A stretch of DNA of 19,699 bases, taken from contig JBEEPT010000259.1 of the NCBI GenBank assembly GCA_041190985.1, forward strand, positions 1-19,699. Reading direction: 5' to 3'. Position 1 is the stretch's first letter, and every line of letters starts with the position of its first letter. Origin of the DNA: Malikia sp041190985 (lineage in GTDB: Bacteria > Pseudomonadota > Gammaproteobacteria > Burkholderiales > Burkholderiaceae_C). Below the pieces are notes generated by a model, which saw nothing but the letters and a program-made list of their open reading frames with translations, had not been told where the DNA came from and searched no databases. This document shows, piece after piece, positions 1-7,896 of the stretch. A program made the translations under genes and the position numbers.

Positions 1-1011
1 CTGCGCGAACTCGACCGCAGCTGTATCGAGCTGTTCGTCTATTTCACCGGCGTGAGCTACGACGAACAGACCCGGCTCGCGCAGCGCCGCGCCGAGCATT
101 GGGTCGAGTCCACCACGCTCAACGACGCACAGCTGGCGCGGCGCATCGACGCCGACGGCATCGATCTGCTGCTCGACCTCGCGGGCCACACCGGCCAGCA
201 GCGCATGAGCCTGTTCGCACAGCGCGCCGCCCCGGTGCAGGCGAGCTACCTGGGCTATCCGGGCTCGACCGGCGTGCCCCATATCGACTGGCTGATCGGC
301 GACGGCGTGGTCACGCCAGAGCAGGACGATGGACTCTGCAGCGAGCGCGTCGCGCGCCTGCCGCAGACCGTGTTCTGCTACGCGCCCGAGGCCGACTACC
401 CCTATCCTGACTTTACCGAGCGCCATGCCCAGCGGCCCCTGACCTTCGGCTCCTTCAACAACGTGCCCAAGCTCACATCGCGCACGCTGGCGCTGTGGGC
501 GCGCGTGCTCGACGCGGTGCCGGGCTCGCGCCTGCTGCTCAAGGCGCCGAGCTTTGGCGACGCGAGCGCGGTGCGCGCCTTCGGCGCGCGGCTGGCACGG
601 CTCGGTGTCGATCCGGGCCGCGTCGAGTTCCGCGGCCCGAGTGGCCTCGACGACATGATGGCCGAGTACGCCGACGTCGACATCGCGCTCGATCCGCTGC
701 CCTACAACGGCGGCACGACCAGTCTGCAGGCGATGTGGATGGGGGTGCCGGTGCTCACGCTCGCGGGCGGGCATTTCGTCTCGCGCATGGGGGCGAGCTT
801 CATGGGGGGGGCCGGCTTGGGCGACTGGGTGGCGCGCGATGAGGACGATTACATCGAGATCGCCGTGCGCATGGCCGCCGATCGCCAGGCGCTGCTCGCG
901 CTCAAGCGCGGCCTGCGCGCGCGTCTCTCGCAGCTCGATGCCTGGGACCCGGTGGCGCACACGCGCGCGCTCGAAGACGCTTTCTGGCAGATGGTCCGCT
1001 CCGCAGCGTGA
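1..1011 (+). CDS. GT41 (SPINDLY/OGT-type) O-linked N-acetylglucosaminyltransferase, C-terminal part, 5' end cut by window
   Basis: The reading frame is open from the first base, giving 336 visible residues, so the start and any N-terminal TPR repeats lie outside the window. A GTG at position 52 is internal. The visible part is the catalytic region of family GT41, which transfers a sugar (classically GlcNAc from a UDP-sugar) to Ser/Thr of proteins in the cytoplasm. Hallmarks seen are DLAGHTG near the start, the stretch ending SYLGYPGSTG, a FNNVPKL segment, LLLK in the nucleotide-binding Rossmann fold, and DPLPYNGGTTSLQAMWMGVP followed by LTLAGG. The stop is followed after 44 bp by the histidine kinase gene on the same strand. 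The target protein cannot be read from the sequence. In bacteria such enzymes often modify surface or flagellar proteins, and the window does carry flagellar genes, but that link is inference. Confidence 0.88.
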   Translation: MRELDRSCIELFVYFTGVSYDEQTRLAQRRAEHWVESTTLNDAQLARRIDADGIDLLLDLAGHTGQQRMSLFAQRAAPVQASYLGYPGSTGVPHIDWLIGDGVVTPEQDDGLCSERVARLPQTVFCYAPEADYPYPDFTERHAQRPLTFGSFNNVPKLTSRTLALWARVLDAVPGSRLLLKAPSFGDASAVRAFGARLARLGVDPGRVEFRGPSGLDDMMAEYADVDIALDPLPYNGGTTSLQAMWMGVPVLTLAGGHFVSRMGASFMGGAGLGDWVARDEDDYIEIAVRMAADRQALLALKRGLRARLSQLDAWDPVAHTRALEDAFWQMVRSAA

Positions 1012-1055
1012 AGCCGCCATGGTGTAGAGTGCCGCCCGTGCGAAATTCCTGGTTC

Positions 1056-3050
1056 ATGAGGTTGTGGCTGCTCCTGCTGGCCGTTTGCTGGACGGCTGCC
1101 GTCGGCGCCACGACGCTGCAGCGCGCCGACCTGCGCGTTGATCTTGCCGCCGGGGTCGAGGTGCTCGAGGACCCTGGCGGCGGGCTTGACATCGAGGCCG
1201 TGCGCAGCCCCGAACTCGCGGGGCGTTTCCGGCGCATGCCCAGCTCGGGCGAGGCGCTCAACCTCGGTTTCTCGGGCGCGGCCTACTGGCTGCGCCTGCC
1301 GCTGCGGCGCGCCGCCGACGCGCCCGGGCACTGGCTGCTCGAGATCGCCTACACCAACCTCGACTACATCGACTGTTACCTGCCGGGGCAGCCACCGCTG
1401 CTGACCGGAACGCGCCGCCCGATGAGCAGTCGGCCATTTCGCGAGCGCTATTTCGTGTTTCCGCTCACGCTCTCGACCACCGAGCAGACCGTCTATCTGC
1501 GTGTGCGCTCGAGCAACGCGCTGACGATCCCGCTGCGAATCTGGCAACCCGATGCCCGGATGCAAAGCGAGGGCAACGCGCTGCTGCTGCAGTACCTCTA
1601 TTACGGTGGCCTGTTCGCCTTGCTGGTCTACAACCTGCTGCTAGGCTTCTCGCTGCGCGACCGGCGTTTCTTCCTCTACGCGCTCTACGCCCTGCCGCTG
1701 GGGCTGGGCATGCTCGCGGGCAACGGCCTCGGGCGCGTGCTGCTCTGGCCCGATGCTTTCGCCTTCGACGAGATCGCGCAGTCCTGCCTGCTAGGCGTGG
1801 CGGGCGGCATGGCGATGCTGTTCGCGCGCGAGTTCCTGCAGACGCGCGTGCGACGGCCCCGCATCGCCCGCCTGATGACGGCGCTCGCGGCGGCCTTCCT
1901 GACGATTTCGGCGCTGCTGGTCGCCAGCCTGTGGTGGCCGCTGCCCGTCATGTGGCTCAACCAGCTGCTTTTCATCGCCGGCGTGCTCATGGGCGTGAGC
2001 GTGCTGTGCGTCAGCGCGCGCGAATACTGGCTAGGCCAGCAGGGCGCGCGCTTCTTCGTGCTGAGCTGGGCCATCCTGTGGCTGGGCGTGCTGGTGGCGT
2101 CGCTGCGCGCCTTCGGTGGATTGCCCACCAATGTCCTGACCGCCTATGCGATCCAGCTGTCCTCGGTCGCCGAGATGCTGCTGCTGTCGCTCGCGCTGGC
2201 CGAGATCATCCACGCCGAGCGCCGTGCGCGCGAGCTGGCGCAGGCCCAGGCGCTCGAGGCCTCGCGCCGTTCCGAGGAGCGGCTGGAGGCCGAGGTCAGG
2301 GGGCGCACGCTGGAGCTGCAGGACAAGGCCGAGCAGCTCGAGCGCTCGCTGCTCAACGAGCAGCAGGTGTTGGCGCAGTATGTGCGCTTCGGCTCGATGA
2401 TCTCGCACGAATTCCGCAACCCGCTGGCGGTGATCGACAGCCAGTTGCGCCTGCTCGGCAAGGAGCAGACGCAGGGAATCGAGCGCCTGCCCGAGCGGCT
2501 GCCGGTGGTCCTGCGGGCGGTCAGGCGCCTGGCGGACATGTTCGAGCAGTGGCTCAAGAGCGACCGCCTGGGCCAGTCGCTGCAGGAGATCGCGCCGCAC
2601 GCGATCCCGCTGCGTGACTGGCTCGAGCATCTGGTCGAGGGCCTGTACTGCCTGAGCGAGCACCGCATCGAGCTGCGCCTGGATCCTGGCGTCGAGCAGA
2701 TCCAGGCCGACGACCACCTGCTCGAGATCGCGCTGGCCAACCTGGTCGAGAACGCCAGCAAATATTCGCCGCCCGGCACCGTGATCCGCCTGGAGACCCG
2801 GCGGCGTCCGGGCCGGATCGGCATCGCGGTGATCGACTGCGGGCCGGGCATAGCGCCCGAGCATCAGCGGTCGGTGTTCGAGGACTTCTACCGCGTGCAG
2901 CCCGAGGGCGGCGTGCGCGGCATCGGACTGGGGCTGTCCATCGTGCAGCGCATCGTGCAGGCGCACGGCGGCGAGCTGACGCTGGACAGCGAGCCCGGCC
3001 TGGGATGCTGCTTCTGCATCTGGCTGCCGAGCGCTGACACACCACATTGA
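1056..3050 (+). CDS. 7TMR-DISM sensor histidine kinase
   Basis: The product is a 664-residue inner-membrane sensor kinase. I chose the ATG at 1056 because it begins directly with a signal peptide (MRLWLLLLAVCWTAAVGA, likely cleaved after VGA). The frame stays open upstream to a GTG at 1008 that overlaps the preceding stop, but that would put 16 polar residues ahead of the signal. Residues about 25-160 form a periplasmic 7TMR-DISMED2-type domain, and about 175-380 are the seven-helix DISM membrane region. A coiled coil follows at about 378-435. The HisKA H-box is SHEFRNPL with phospho-His 451, the N-box is LVENASKY (Asn 566), G1 is DCGPG (Asp 594), and G2 is GIGLGLSIV (Gly 622 onward). The stop overlaps or abuts the response regulator start, so the two are co-translated. 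DISM domains sense unknown, possibly carbohydrate-like, ligands. Confidence 0.93.
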   Translation: MRLWLLLLAVCWTAAVGATTLQRADLRVDLAAGVEVLEDPGGGLDIEAVRSPELAGRFRRMPSSGEALNLGFSGAAYWLRLPLRRAADAPGHWLLEIAYTNLDYIDCYLPGQPPLLTGTRRPMSSRPFRERYFVFPLTLSTTEQTVYLRVRSSNALTIPLRIWQPDARMQSEGNALLLQYLYYGGLFALLVYNLLLGFSLRDRRFFLYALYALPLGLGMLAGNGLGRVLLWPDAFAFDEIAQSCLLGVAGGMAMLFAREFLQTRVRRPRIARLMTALAAAFLTISALLVASLWWPLPVMWLNQLLFIAGVLMGVSVLCVSAREYWLGQQGARFFVLSWAILWLGVLVASLRAFGGLPTNVLTAYAIQLSSVAEMLLLSLALAEIIHAERRARELAQAQALEASRRSEERLEAEVRGRTLELQDKAEQLERSLLNEQQVLAQYVRFGSMISHEFRNPLAVIDSQLRLLGKEQTQGIERLPERLPVVLRAVRRLADMFEQWLKSDRLGQSLQEIAPHAIPLRDWLEHLVEGLYCLSEHRIELRLDPGVEQIQADDHLLEIALANLVENASKYSPPGTVIRLETRRRPGRIGIAVIDCGPGIAPEHQRSVFEDFYRVQPEGGVRGIGLGLSIVQRIVQAHGGELTLDSEPGLGCCFCIWLPSADTPH

Positions 3051-3061
3051 AAGAGCAAGAG

Positions 3062-3769
3062 ATGCTAGCGAGCAAGTCAGGCAATGGCGCCAGGATTCTG
3101 GTGGTCGAGGACGAGACCGACCTGCGCGAGGCCACGGTGGCCTATCTGCAGCTGGAGGGCTTCGTGCCCGTCGGCGTGGGCACGCTGGGCGCGGCCAGGC
3201 AGTTGATGGCGCTGCAGGACTTCGATCTGCTGGTGCTCGACCTCGGCCTGCCCGATGGCGACGCGCGCGTCTGGCTCGAGCAAAGAGACGTCCAGGCGGG
3301 GCAGGGCATCATCGTCACGACCGCGCGCGGCGAGCGCAGCGAGCGCATCGCCGGCGCGCAGGCTGGCGCCGACTGCTACCTGGTCAAGCCGGTGGATCTG
3401 GACGAGCTGGTGGCGCTGGCGCGCAACCTGCTGCGCCGCATCAGGCCCGACGCCGTGTCCGAGTGGGCGCTGGACGCGCTGAAGTGGGTGCTGCGCTCGC
3501 CCGAGGCCAGGGTCTTTAAGCTCACGCATTCCGAGCTCGTGATCCTCGTCGCGCTCGCCCGGCGCGCCGGTGAGTCGGTGTCGCGCGACGAACTGGCCCT
3601 TGCGCTCGGACACGATCCCCTCGTCTACGATCCGCGCCGCCTCGAAGTCCTGGTGCGCCGTCTGCGCAACAAGGTGGCCGAACAGCTGGGCTATCCGTTG
3701 CCGCTCGAGACCGTGCACGGTCAGGGCTACGCCTTCGCGGCGCCGATCGTCGTCACGGGGACCGCGTGA
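3062..3769 (+). CDS. OmpR/PhoB-family response regulator
   Basis: This is a 235-residue two-domain regulator, the evident partner of the upstream DISM kinase. The receiver domain (about 10-125) has the acidic pair Glu16-Asp17 in ILVVEDETD, the phospho-acceptor Asp60 in LLVLDLGLPDGD, the switch Thr87 in IIVTTARG, and the conserved Lys109 in YLVKPVD. The C-terminal part (about 140-230) is a winged-helix DNA-binding domain ending in the typical RRLRNKV and TVHGQGYAF segments. The ATG at 3062 follows a purine-rich AAGAGCAAGAG stretch. An in-frame TTG at 3047 overlapping the kinase stop (ATTGA) is the alternative start and would add five residues. The regulated genes are unknown, and I found no direct-repeat operator upstream of the pair. 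Confidence 0.92.
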   Translation: MLASKSGNGARILVVEDETDLREATVAYLQLEGFVPVGVGTLGAARQLMALQDFDLLVLDLGLPDGDARVWLEQRDVQAGQGIIVTTARGERSERIAGAQAGADCYLVKPVDLDELVALARNLLRRIRPDAVSEWALDALKWVLRSPEARVFKLTHSELVILVALARRAGESVSRDELALALGHDPLVYDPRRLEVLVRRLRNKVAEQLGYPLPLETVHGQGYAFAAPIVVTGTA

Positions 3770-3777
3770 GCGTGACG
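3751..3777. terminator. Candidate bidirectional hairpin between convergent genes
   Basis: A perfect 7-bp inverted repeat, CGTCACG at 3751-3757 and CGTGACG at 3771-3777, spans the response regulator stop codon. A smaller CGGC-TTCA-GCCG hairpin at 3780-3791 spans the stop of the opposing acyltransferase. Neither has a T tract, so function as a terminator is only suggested by the position between convergent genes. Confidence 0.3.
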
Positions 3778-3784
3778 GCCGGCT

Positions 3785-4975
3785 TCAGCCGCCACCCTTG
3801 AGCGGGCTGCGCCCCTCCAGGTGCTCCAGGTAGAGCCCGACCTGCTCGCCCTCGCGCTCCAGGTAGCGTCCGACCGCATCGGCGAAGGCCGGATGCGCCA
3901 GCCAGTGCGCGCTGTGCGTCGTCACCGGCAGCAGCGCGCGCGCCATCTTGTGCTCGCCCTGCGCGCCACCCTCGAACCGGCGCACGCCATGCTCGATGCA
4001 CCATTGCAGCGGTTGGTAGTAGCAGGCCTCGAAGTGCAGGCTGTCCACGCGTTCGAGCGCCCCCCAGTAGCGGCCGTAGGCGACTTCCGGACGGGGGCCG
4101 GCGTCGCTCAGGGCCACCAGGCTGGCCGCGATGCGCTCGCCGGAGGCGTCGCGAGCCAGGAACAGCAGCCAGTGCCCGGCCTGGGTGGCAGCGATGCGCT
4201 CGAAGAAGCTGCGCCTGAGGTAGGGCGGGTTGCCATGCTCGAGGTAGGTGCGCTCGTAGCAGCGGTAGAAGAAGTCCCAGTCCGCGGCGCTGATGTCCGC
4301 GCCGCGCTTGCATTCGAAGCGCACGCCCGCCTCGAGCACCTTGCGCCGCTCCTGCCGGATCTTCTTGCGCTTGTCCTGCCGCAGCGTGGCCAGGAAGTCG
4401 TCGAAGCCGGCGTAGCCCGGGTTGCTCCAGTGGAACTGCACGGTCTGGCGCAGCAGCAGGCCGGCCGCGCGGCAGGCCGCGATGTCCTGCGGCGCCGCGA
4501 ACAGCAGGTGCAGCGAGGACAGTCCCAGCTCCTGGCAGTAGCGCAGCAGGGCGTGCACGAGCGCGGCACGCGCGGCTTCGTCCAGTGCGAGCAGGCGCGG
4601 GCCCGGCACCGGAGTGAACGGCACCGCCACCAGCCCCTTGGGGTAGTAGGCCAGGCCGTGGCGCTCGTAGGCGTCGGCCCAGGCCCAGTCGAAGACATAT
4701 TCCCCGCGCGAATGGGTTTTCAGGTAAAGCGGGGCAGCGGCATGCAGCTCGTCGTCGCGCCAAAGCGTGATCCAGCGCGGCGTCCAGCCGGTGGCCGGCG
4801 TGGCGCTGCCGCTTTCGGCCAGTGCGGCCAGGTAGTCGTGGCGCATGAAGGGGCTGGGCCAGTCGCCCTGGCGCGCCAGCAGCCCGTTCCAGGCGTTGGC
4901 GTCGATTTCGTCCGCCCGCGCCACGACCCGGGTGACATAATCGCCCGCAACGTCTTCGCTCCCCCTGTAACTCAT
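3785..4975 (-). CDS. GNAT-fold acyltransferase of the DUF482/COG3146 family
   Basis: The 396-residue product matches the DUF482/COG3146 family (GNAT/FemAB-like acyltransferases, some annotated as peptidoglycan-related). Family-typical segments seen are SPFMRHDYLAALAESGS near the N-terminus, then a block with YVFDWAWADAYERHGLAYYP, then VPFTPVPGPR. Further on are DFFYRCYERTYLEHG and the C-terminal LHFEACYYQPLQWCIEHG and FEGGAQGEHK. The frame is open up to 5101, but that part lies inside nadE on the other strand. I chose the ATG at 4975 because a GAGGG lies 8 nt upstream. An ATG at 4981 leaves only 2-3 nt to the same GAGGG. The substrate and acyl donor are not known to me. Head-to-head placement with nadE is, to my knowledge, common in Betaproteobacteria. 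Confidence 0.87.
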   Translation of the reverse strand: MSYRGSEDVAGDYVTRVVARADEIDANAWNGLLARQGDWPSPFMRHDYLAALAESGSATPATGWTPRWITLWRDDELHAAAPLYLKTHSRGEYVFDWAWADAYERHGLAYYPKGLVAVPFTPVPGPRLLALDEAARAALVHALLRYCQELGLSSLHLLFAAPQDIAACRAAGLLLRQTVQFHWSNPGYAGFDDFLATLRQDKRKKIRQERRKVLEAGVRFECKRGADISAADWDFFYRCYERTYLEHGNPPYLRRSFFERIAATQAGHWLLFLARDASGERIAASLVALSDAGPRPEVAYGRYWGALERVDSLHFEACYYQPLQWCIEHGVRRFEGGAQGEHKMARALLPVTTHSAHWLAHPAFADAVGRYLEREGEQVGLYLEHLEGRSPLKGGG

Positions 4976-4979
4976 CTCC

Positions 4980-6686
4980 ATGACCCTCAAGATCTGCGTC
5001 GCGCAACTCAATTTCGTGGTCGGCGACCTGGCCGGCAACGCGCAAAAGATCATAGACGCTGCACGCGCGGCGCATGCCGACGGCGCGCAACTGCTGCTCA
5101 CGCCTGAACTGGCGTTGTGCGGCTATGCGGCCGAGGACCTCTACCTGCGCCCGGCCTTCGTCGCCGCCTGCGATGATGCCCTGCAAAGCGTGGCCCGCGA
5201 GACCGCGGGGCTTTGCGGCCTGACCCTGGTGGTCGGCCACCCCGCCGCCGTCGACAGCCTGCGCGAGCGCAGCCGCAGCGTCGCGCGTGCGCCCTGCCTC
5301 AACGCCGCCAGCGTGATCCGCGACGGCCAGGTCATGCACCGTTACGCCAAGCGCGAGCTGCCCAACTACCAGGTCTTCGACGAGCGCCGCTACTTCGTGC
5401 CGGGCAACGCGCCCTGCGTGTTCGAGATCGCCGACGGCAATGGCGGTCAGGTCAAGGTCGGCCTGCTGATCTGCGAGGACGCCTGGTTCGAGGCCCCGGC
5501 CGCCGAGGCCAGGGCCGCCGGCGCCGAGCTGCTGGCCGTGATCAACGCCTCGCCCTTCCACGCCGGCAAGGGCGACGAGCGCGAGCAGGCGATGCGGCTG
5601 CGCGTGCTGGCCACCGGCCTGCCGCTGGTCTACGCGCACCTGGTCGGCGGCCAGGACGAGATCGTCTTCGAGGGCCGCAGCTTCGCGCTCGACCGCGACG
5701 GCGCGCTGGCAGCGCGCGCGCCCAGTTTCGCCGAGGACCTGTTCACGCTCACGCTGCACTCCGTGGCCGAGGCCAAGGCCGCTCCCTCGCACTTCGGCCT
5801 GGTCGGGCCGATCGCGGCCGAGAAGTCGATCGAGCACGACCTCTGGGACGCGCTGGTGCTGGGCGTGCGCGACTACGTCGGCAAGAACGGCTTTCCCGGC
5901 GCGCTGCTGGGCCTGTCGGGCGGCATCGACTCGGCGCTGGTGCTGGCGATCGCGGTCGATGCGCTCGGCGCCGACAAGGTGCGCGCGGTCATGATGCCTT
6001 CGCCCTATACGGCCGACATCTCCTGGCTGGACGCGCGCGAGATGGTCGCCCGCCTGGGCGTGCGCTACGACGAGATCTCGATCAAGCCCGAATTCGAATC
6101 CTTCCTCGGCTCGCTCGAGCCCCTGTTCGAGGGCCGTCCCTTCGACACCACCGAGGAAAACATCCAGGCCCGCATCCGCGGCACCATGCTGATGGCGCTG
6201 TCCAACAAGTTCGGCTCCATCGTGCTGACCACCGGCAACAAGAGCGAGATGGCGACCGGCTACTGCACGCTCTACGGCGACATGGCCGGCGGCTTCGCGG
6301 TGATCAAGGACGTGGTCAAGACCATGGTGTTCCGGCTCGCCTGGTGGCGCAATGCCAACGATCCCTACGGTACCGGAGCCAACCCGATCCCCGAGCGCAT
6401 CATCACGCGCCCGCCCAGCGCCGAGCTGCGTCCCGACCAGAAGGACCAGGACAGCCTGCCGCCCTATGAGGTGCTCGATGCCATCGTCCAGCGCTATATG
6501 GAGGAGGACCAGTCTCCGGCCGAGATCGTCGCCGCGGGCTATCCGCGGGCTGCGGTCGACCAGGTCGTGCGCCTGATCCGCTTCAACGAGTACAAGCGCC
6601 GCCAGTCGCCGGTCGGCATCCGCGTGACGCACCGCAGCTTCGGCAAGGACTGGCGCTACCCCAACACCAACCGCTACCGGGCCTGA
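4980..6686 (+). CDS. nadE: Glutamine-dependent NAD+ synthetase
   Basis: NadE makes NAD+ from deamido-NAD+ (NaAD) with ATP, using ammonia released from glutamine, as the last step of NAD biosynthesis in the cytoplasm. The 568-residue protein has an N-terminal nitrilase-type glutaminase domain (about 1-270) with the triad Glu43 (LLLTPELALCGY), Lys124 (KRELPNYQVFDE) and Cys165 (LLICEDAWF). The C-terminal synthetase domain has the PP-loop SGGIDSA starting at Ser313 and the conserved TTGNKSEMATGY and LYGDMAGG segments. It is slightly longer than typical two-domain bacterial homologues because of a short insertion around residues 90-105 rich in Arg and Ser. The ATG at 4980 forms a CATG with an opposite-strand ATG. 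No convincing Shine-Dalgarno or promoter is visible upstream, so any promoter must lie inside the divergent acyltransferase gene. Confidence 0.96.
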   Translation: MTLKICVAQLNFVVGDLAGNAQKIIDAARAAHADGAQLLLTPELALCGYAAEDLYLRPAFVAACDDALQSVARETAGLCGLTLVVGHPAAVDSLRERSRSVARAPCLNAASVIRDGQVMHRYAKRELPNYQVFDERRYFVPGNAPCVFEIADGNGGQVKVGLLICEDAWFEAPAAEARAAGAELLAVINASPFHAGKGDEREQAMRLRVLATGLPLVYAHLVGGQDEIVFEGRSFALDRDGALAARAPSFAEDLFTLTLHSVAEAKAAPSHFGLVGPIAAEKSIEHDLWDALVLGVRDYVGKNGFPGALLGLSGGIDSALVLAIAVDALGADKVRAVMMPSPYTADISWLDAREMVARLGVRYDEISIKPEFESFLGSLEPLFEGRPFDTTEENIQARIRGTMLMALSNKFGSIVLTTGNKSEMATGYCTLYGDMAGGFAVIKDVVKTMVFRLAWWRNANDPYGTGANPIPERIITRPPSAELRPDQKDQDSLPPYEVLDAIVQRYMEEDQSPAEIVAAGYPRAAVDQVVRLIRFNEYKRRQSPVGIRVTHRSFGKDWRYPNTNRYRA

Positions 6687-6702
6687 GCCCGCGCGGCTCA
6701 GG
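6682..6702. terminator. Perfect 8-bp stem hairpin containing both convergent stop codons
   Basis: CCTGAGCC (6682-6689), a CGCGC loop and GGCTCAGG (6695-6702) form a perfect, GC-rich inverted repeat. The nadE stop TGA is in the left arm, and the adaptor gene stop (read on the minus strand) is in the right arm. There is no T tract on either side, so it fits a bidirectional RNA hairpin that ends or stabilises both transcripts rather than a textbook intrinsic terminator. Confidence 0.55.
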
Positions 6703-7894
6703 GCGTCCTGACGCGCGCGCCGTCGCTCAGTTCGCGCTGCGGATGCAGGACGACGCGGTCGCCCTCGGCCAGGCCGGAGGTGACCACGGTGCGGCCTTCG
6801 CCCTGCAGGCCGATGCCCACGGCCTGCAGCCTGGCCTTGCCGGCGGCGACGCGAAACACCTGCCAGCTGTCGCTGCCCGGCTCGCGGAACACGGCACTGC
6901 TCGGCACGAACAAGGCCGCATCGGCCTGCTGCAGCACGAAGCGCGCCAGCACCCGGTAGCCCTCGCCGAGCTGGCGCCACTGCTCGCGCGGACTGGCCAG
7001 CGTGACCATGACCCAGACCCGCTGTTCCTCCACGCCCAGGGCCGAGACCTTGGTGAAGGCGCCGGGCTCGACGCGCCGCACGCTGCCGGCCAGGGCCGGC
7101 CCGCCGCCCCAGCGCGTCAGCTCCACCGGCTGGCCGGGCTGCAGCCGCACCGCGTCGCTCGACAGCACGTCGACCTCGACTTCGAGCGCCGCCGGGTCGC
7201 CGATCTCGAGCAGGGTCTCGCCGGCCTGCACCGCGTGCGCGCTCTGGTAGCTGCGCTTGAGCACCACGCCGGAAGCCGGCGACTCGAGGACGACGGCGCC
7301 ACCGCCGCGCCCGGCGCCGGCGGCGGTCAGCACCGCGCGCGCCGCCTGCAGCTGGTGGCGCGCGGTCGACTCGCGATAGCGCGCTCCCTGGGCCGACAGC
7401 TCGCTGCGCTGCGCCGCCGTCTCGGCCTGCTGCAGCGCCTGGGGCGGTGCCATGCCCTGCGCCGCCAGGGCGCGGATGCGCGCCAGCTCCGAGCGAGCCA
7501 GCGCCGCCGCGCTGTCGGCCGCAGCTGCTTCCGCGCCGGCGGCCTGCAGCTGGGACTCGGCTGCCGCGAGCTGGGCGCGCGCCTGCGCCAGGCTGCGCGG
7601 GTCGAGCGTGGGCGCCGCGACCGGGTCCAGCGCCACGAGCGGCTGGCCGGCCTGCACCGCATCGCCCGGCTCCAGCGTCAGCCGGCGCGCCAGGGCCGCC
7701 AGCGGCGCGGTGATCACGTAGCGCTCGCGCAGCCGGGTGCGGCCCTCGGCCTCGAAGCTCTCGCGCACGGTGCCGCGCGCGACCACGGCGCTGTCGACCC
7801 GCAGCGTCCCGGGCCACAGCGCCATGGCCAGCAGCGCGGCGCCCACGGCCGCCACCAGGATGCGACGCAGCAGGCGCGCCTGGGCGTTCTTCAT
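6698..7894 (-). CDS. HlyD/RND-MFP-type periplasmic adaptor subunit of an ABC exporter
   Basis: The 398-residue protein has an N-terminal signal anchor (about residues 11-27), then a lipoyl/barrel-sandwich half-motif (YVITAPLAALARRLTLEPGD). An Ala/Gln-rich alpha-helical hairpin (about 98-190) follows, then the second lipoyl half (LESPASGVVLKRSY, with AGETLLEIGD) and beta-barrel and membrane-proximal domains. At the hairpin tip, Arg129 and Leu133 fit the R-x3-L-x6-S TolC-docking pattern, but the Ser position is Pro140. The ATG at 7894 has GGGAG 5 nt upstream and follows the permease stop by 2 bp. A GTG at 7900 overlaps that stop and is less likely because GGGA abuts it. It is the last gene of an ATPase-permease-adaptor operon and should link the inner-membrane pump to an outer-membrane channel. 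No channel gene is present here. Confidence 0.9.
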   Translation of the reverse strand: MKNAQARLLRRILVAAVGAALLAMALWPGTLRVDSAVVARGTVRESFEAEGRTRLRERYVITAPLAALARRLTLEPGDAVQAGQPLVALDPVAAPTLDPRSLAQARAQLAAAESQLQAAGAEAAAADSAAALARSELARIRALAAQGMAPPQALQQAETAAQRSELSAQGARYRESTARHQLQAARAVLTAAGAGRGGGAVVLESPASGVVLKRSYQSAHAVQAGETLLEIGDPAALEVEVDVLSSDAVRLQPGQPVELTRWGGGPALAGSVRRVEPGAFTKVSALGVEEQRVWVMVTLASPREQWRQLGEGYRVLARFVLQQADAALFVPSSAVFREPGSDSWQVFRVAAGKARLQAVGIGLQGEGRTVVTSGLAEGDRVVLHPQRELSDGARVRTP

Positions 7895-7896
7895 TC

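Noticed and set aside
4932..4942. CATAAT resembling a -10 box upstream of nadE
   Set aside because: No acceptable -35 hexamer is found 16-18 bp upstream, and the stretch is coding for the acyltransferase.
4976..5101. N-terminal extension of the acyltransferase up to 5101
   Set aside because: It lies inside nadE and has no conserved content. The ATG at 4975 has a well-placed GAGGG.
3753..7817. Open frame of more than 1300 codons on the minus strand, antisense to nadE
   Set aside because: It is composed of Arg/Ala/Gly-rich low-complexity sequence, runs through three recognised genes in other frames, and shows no domain. It is a high-GC shadow.
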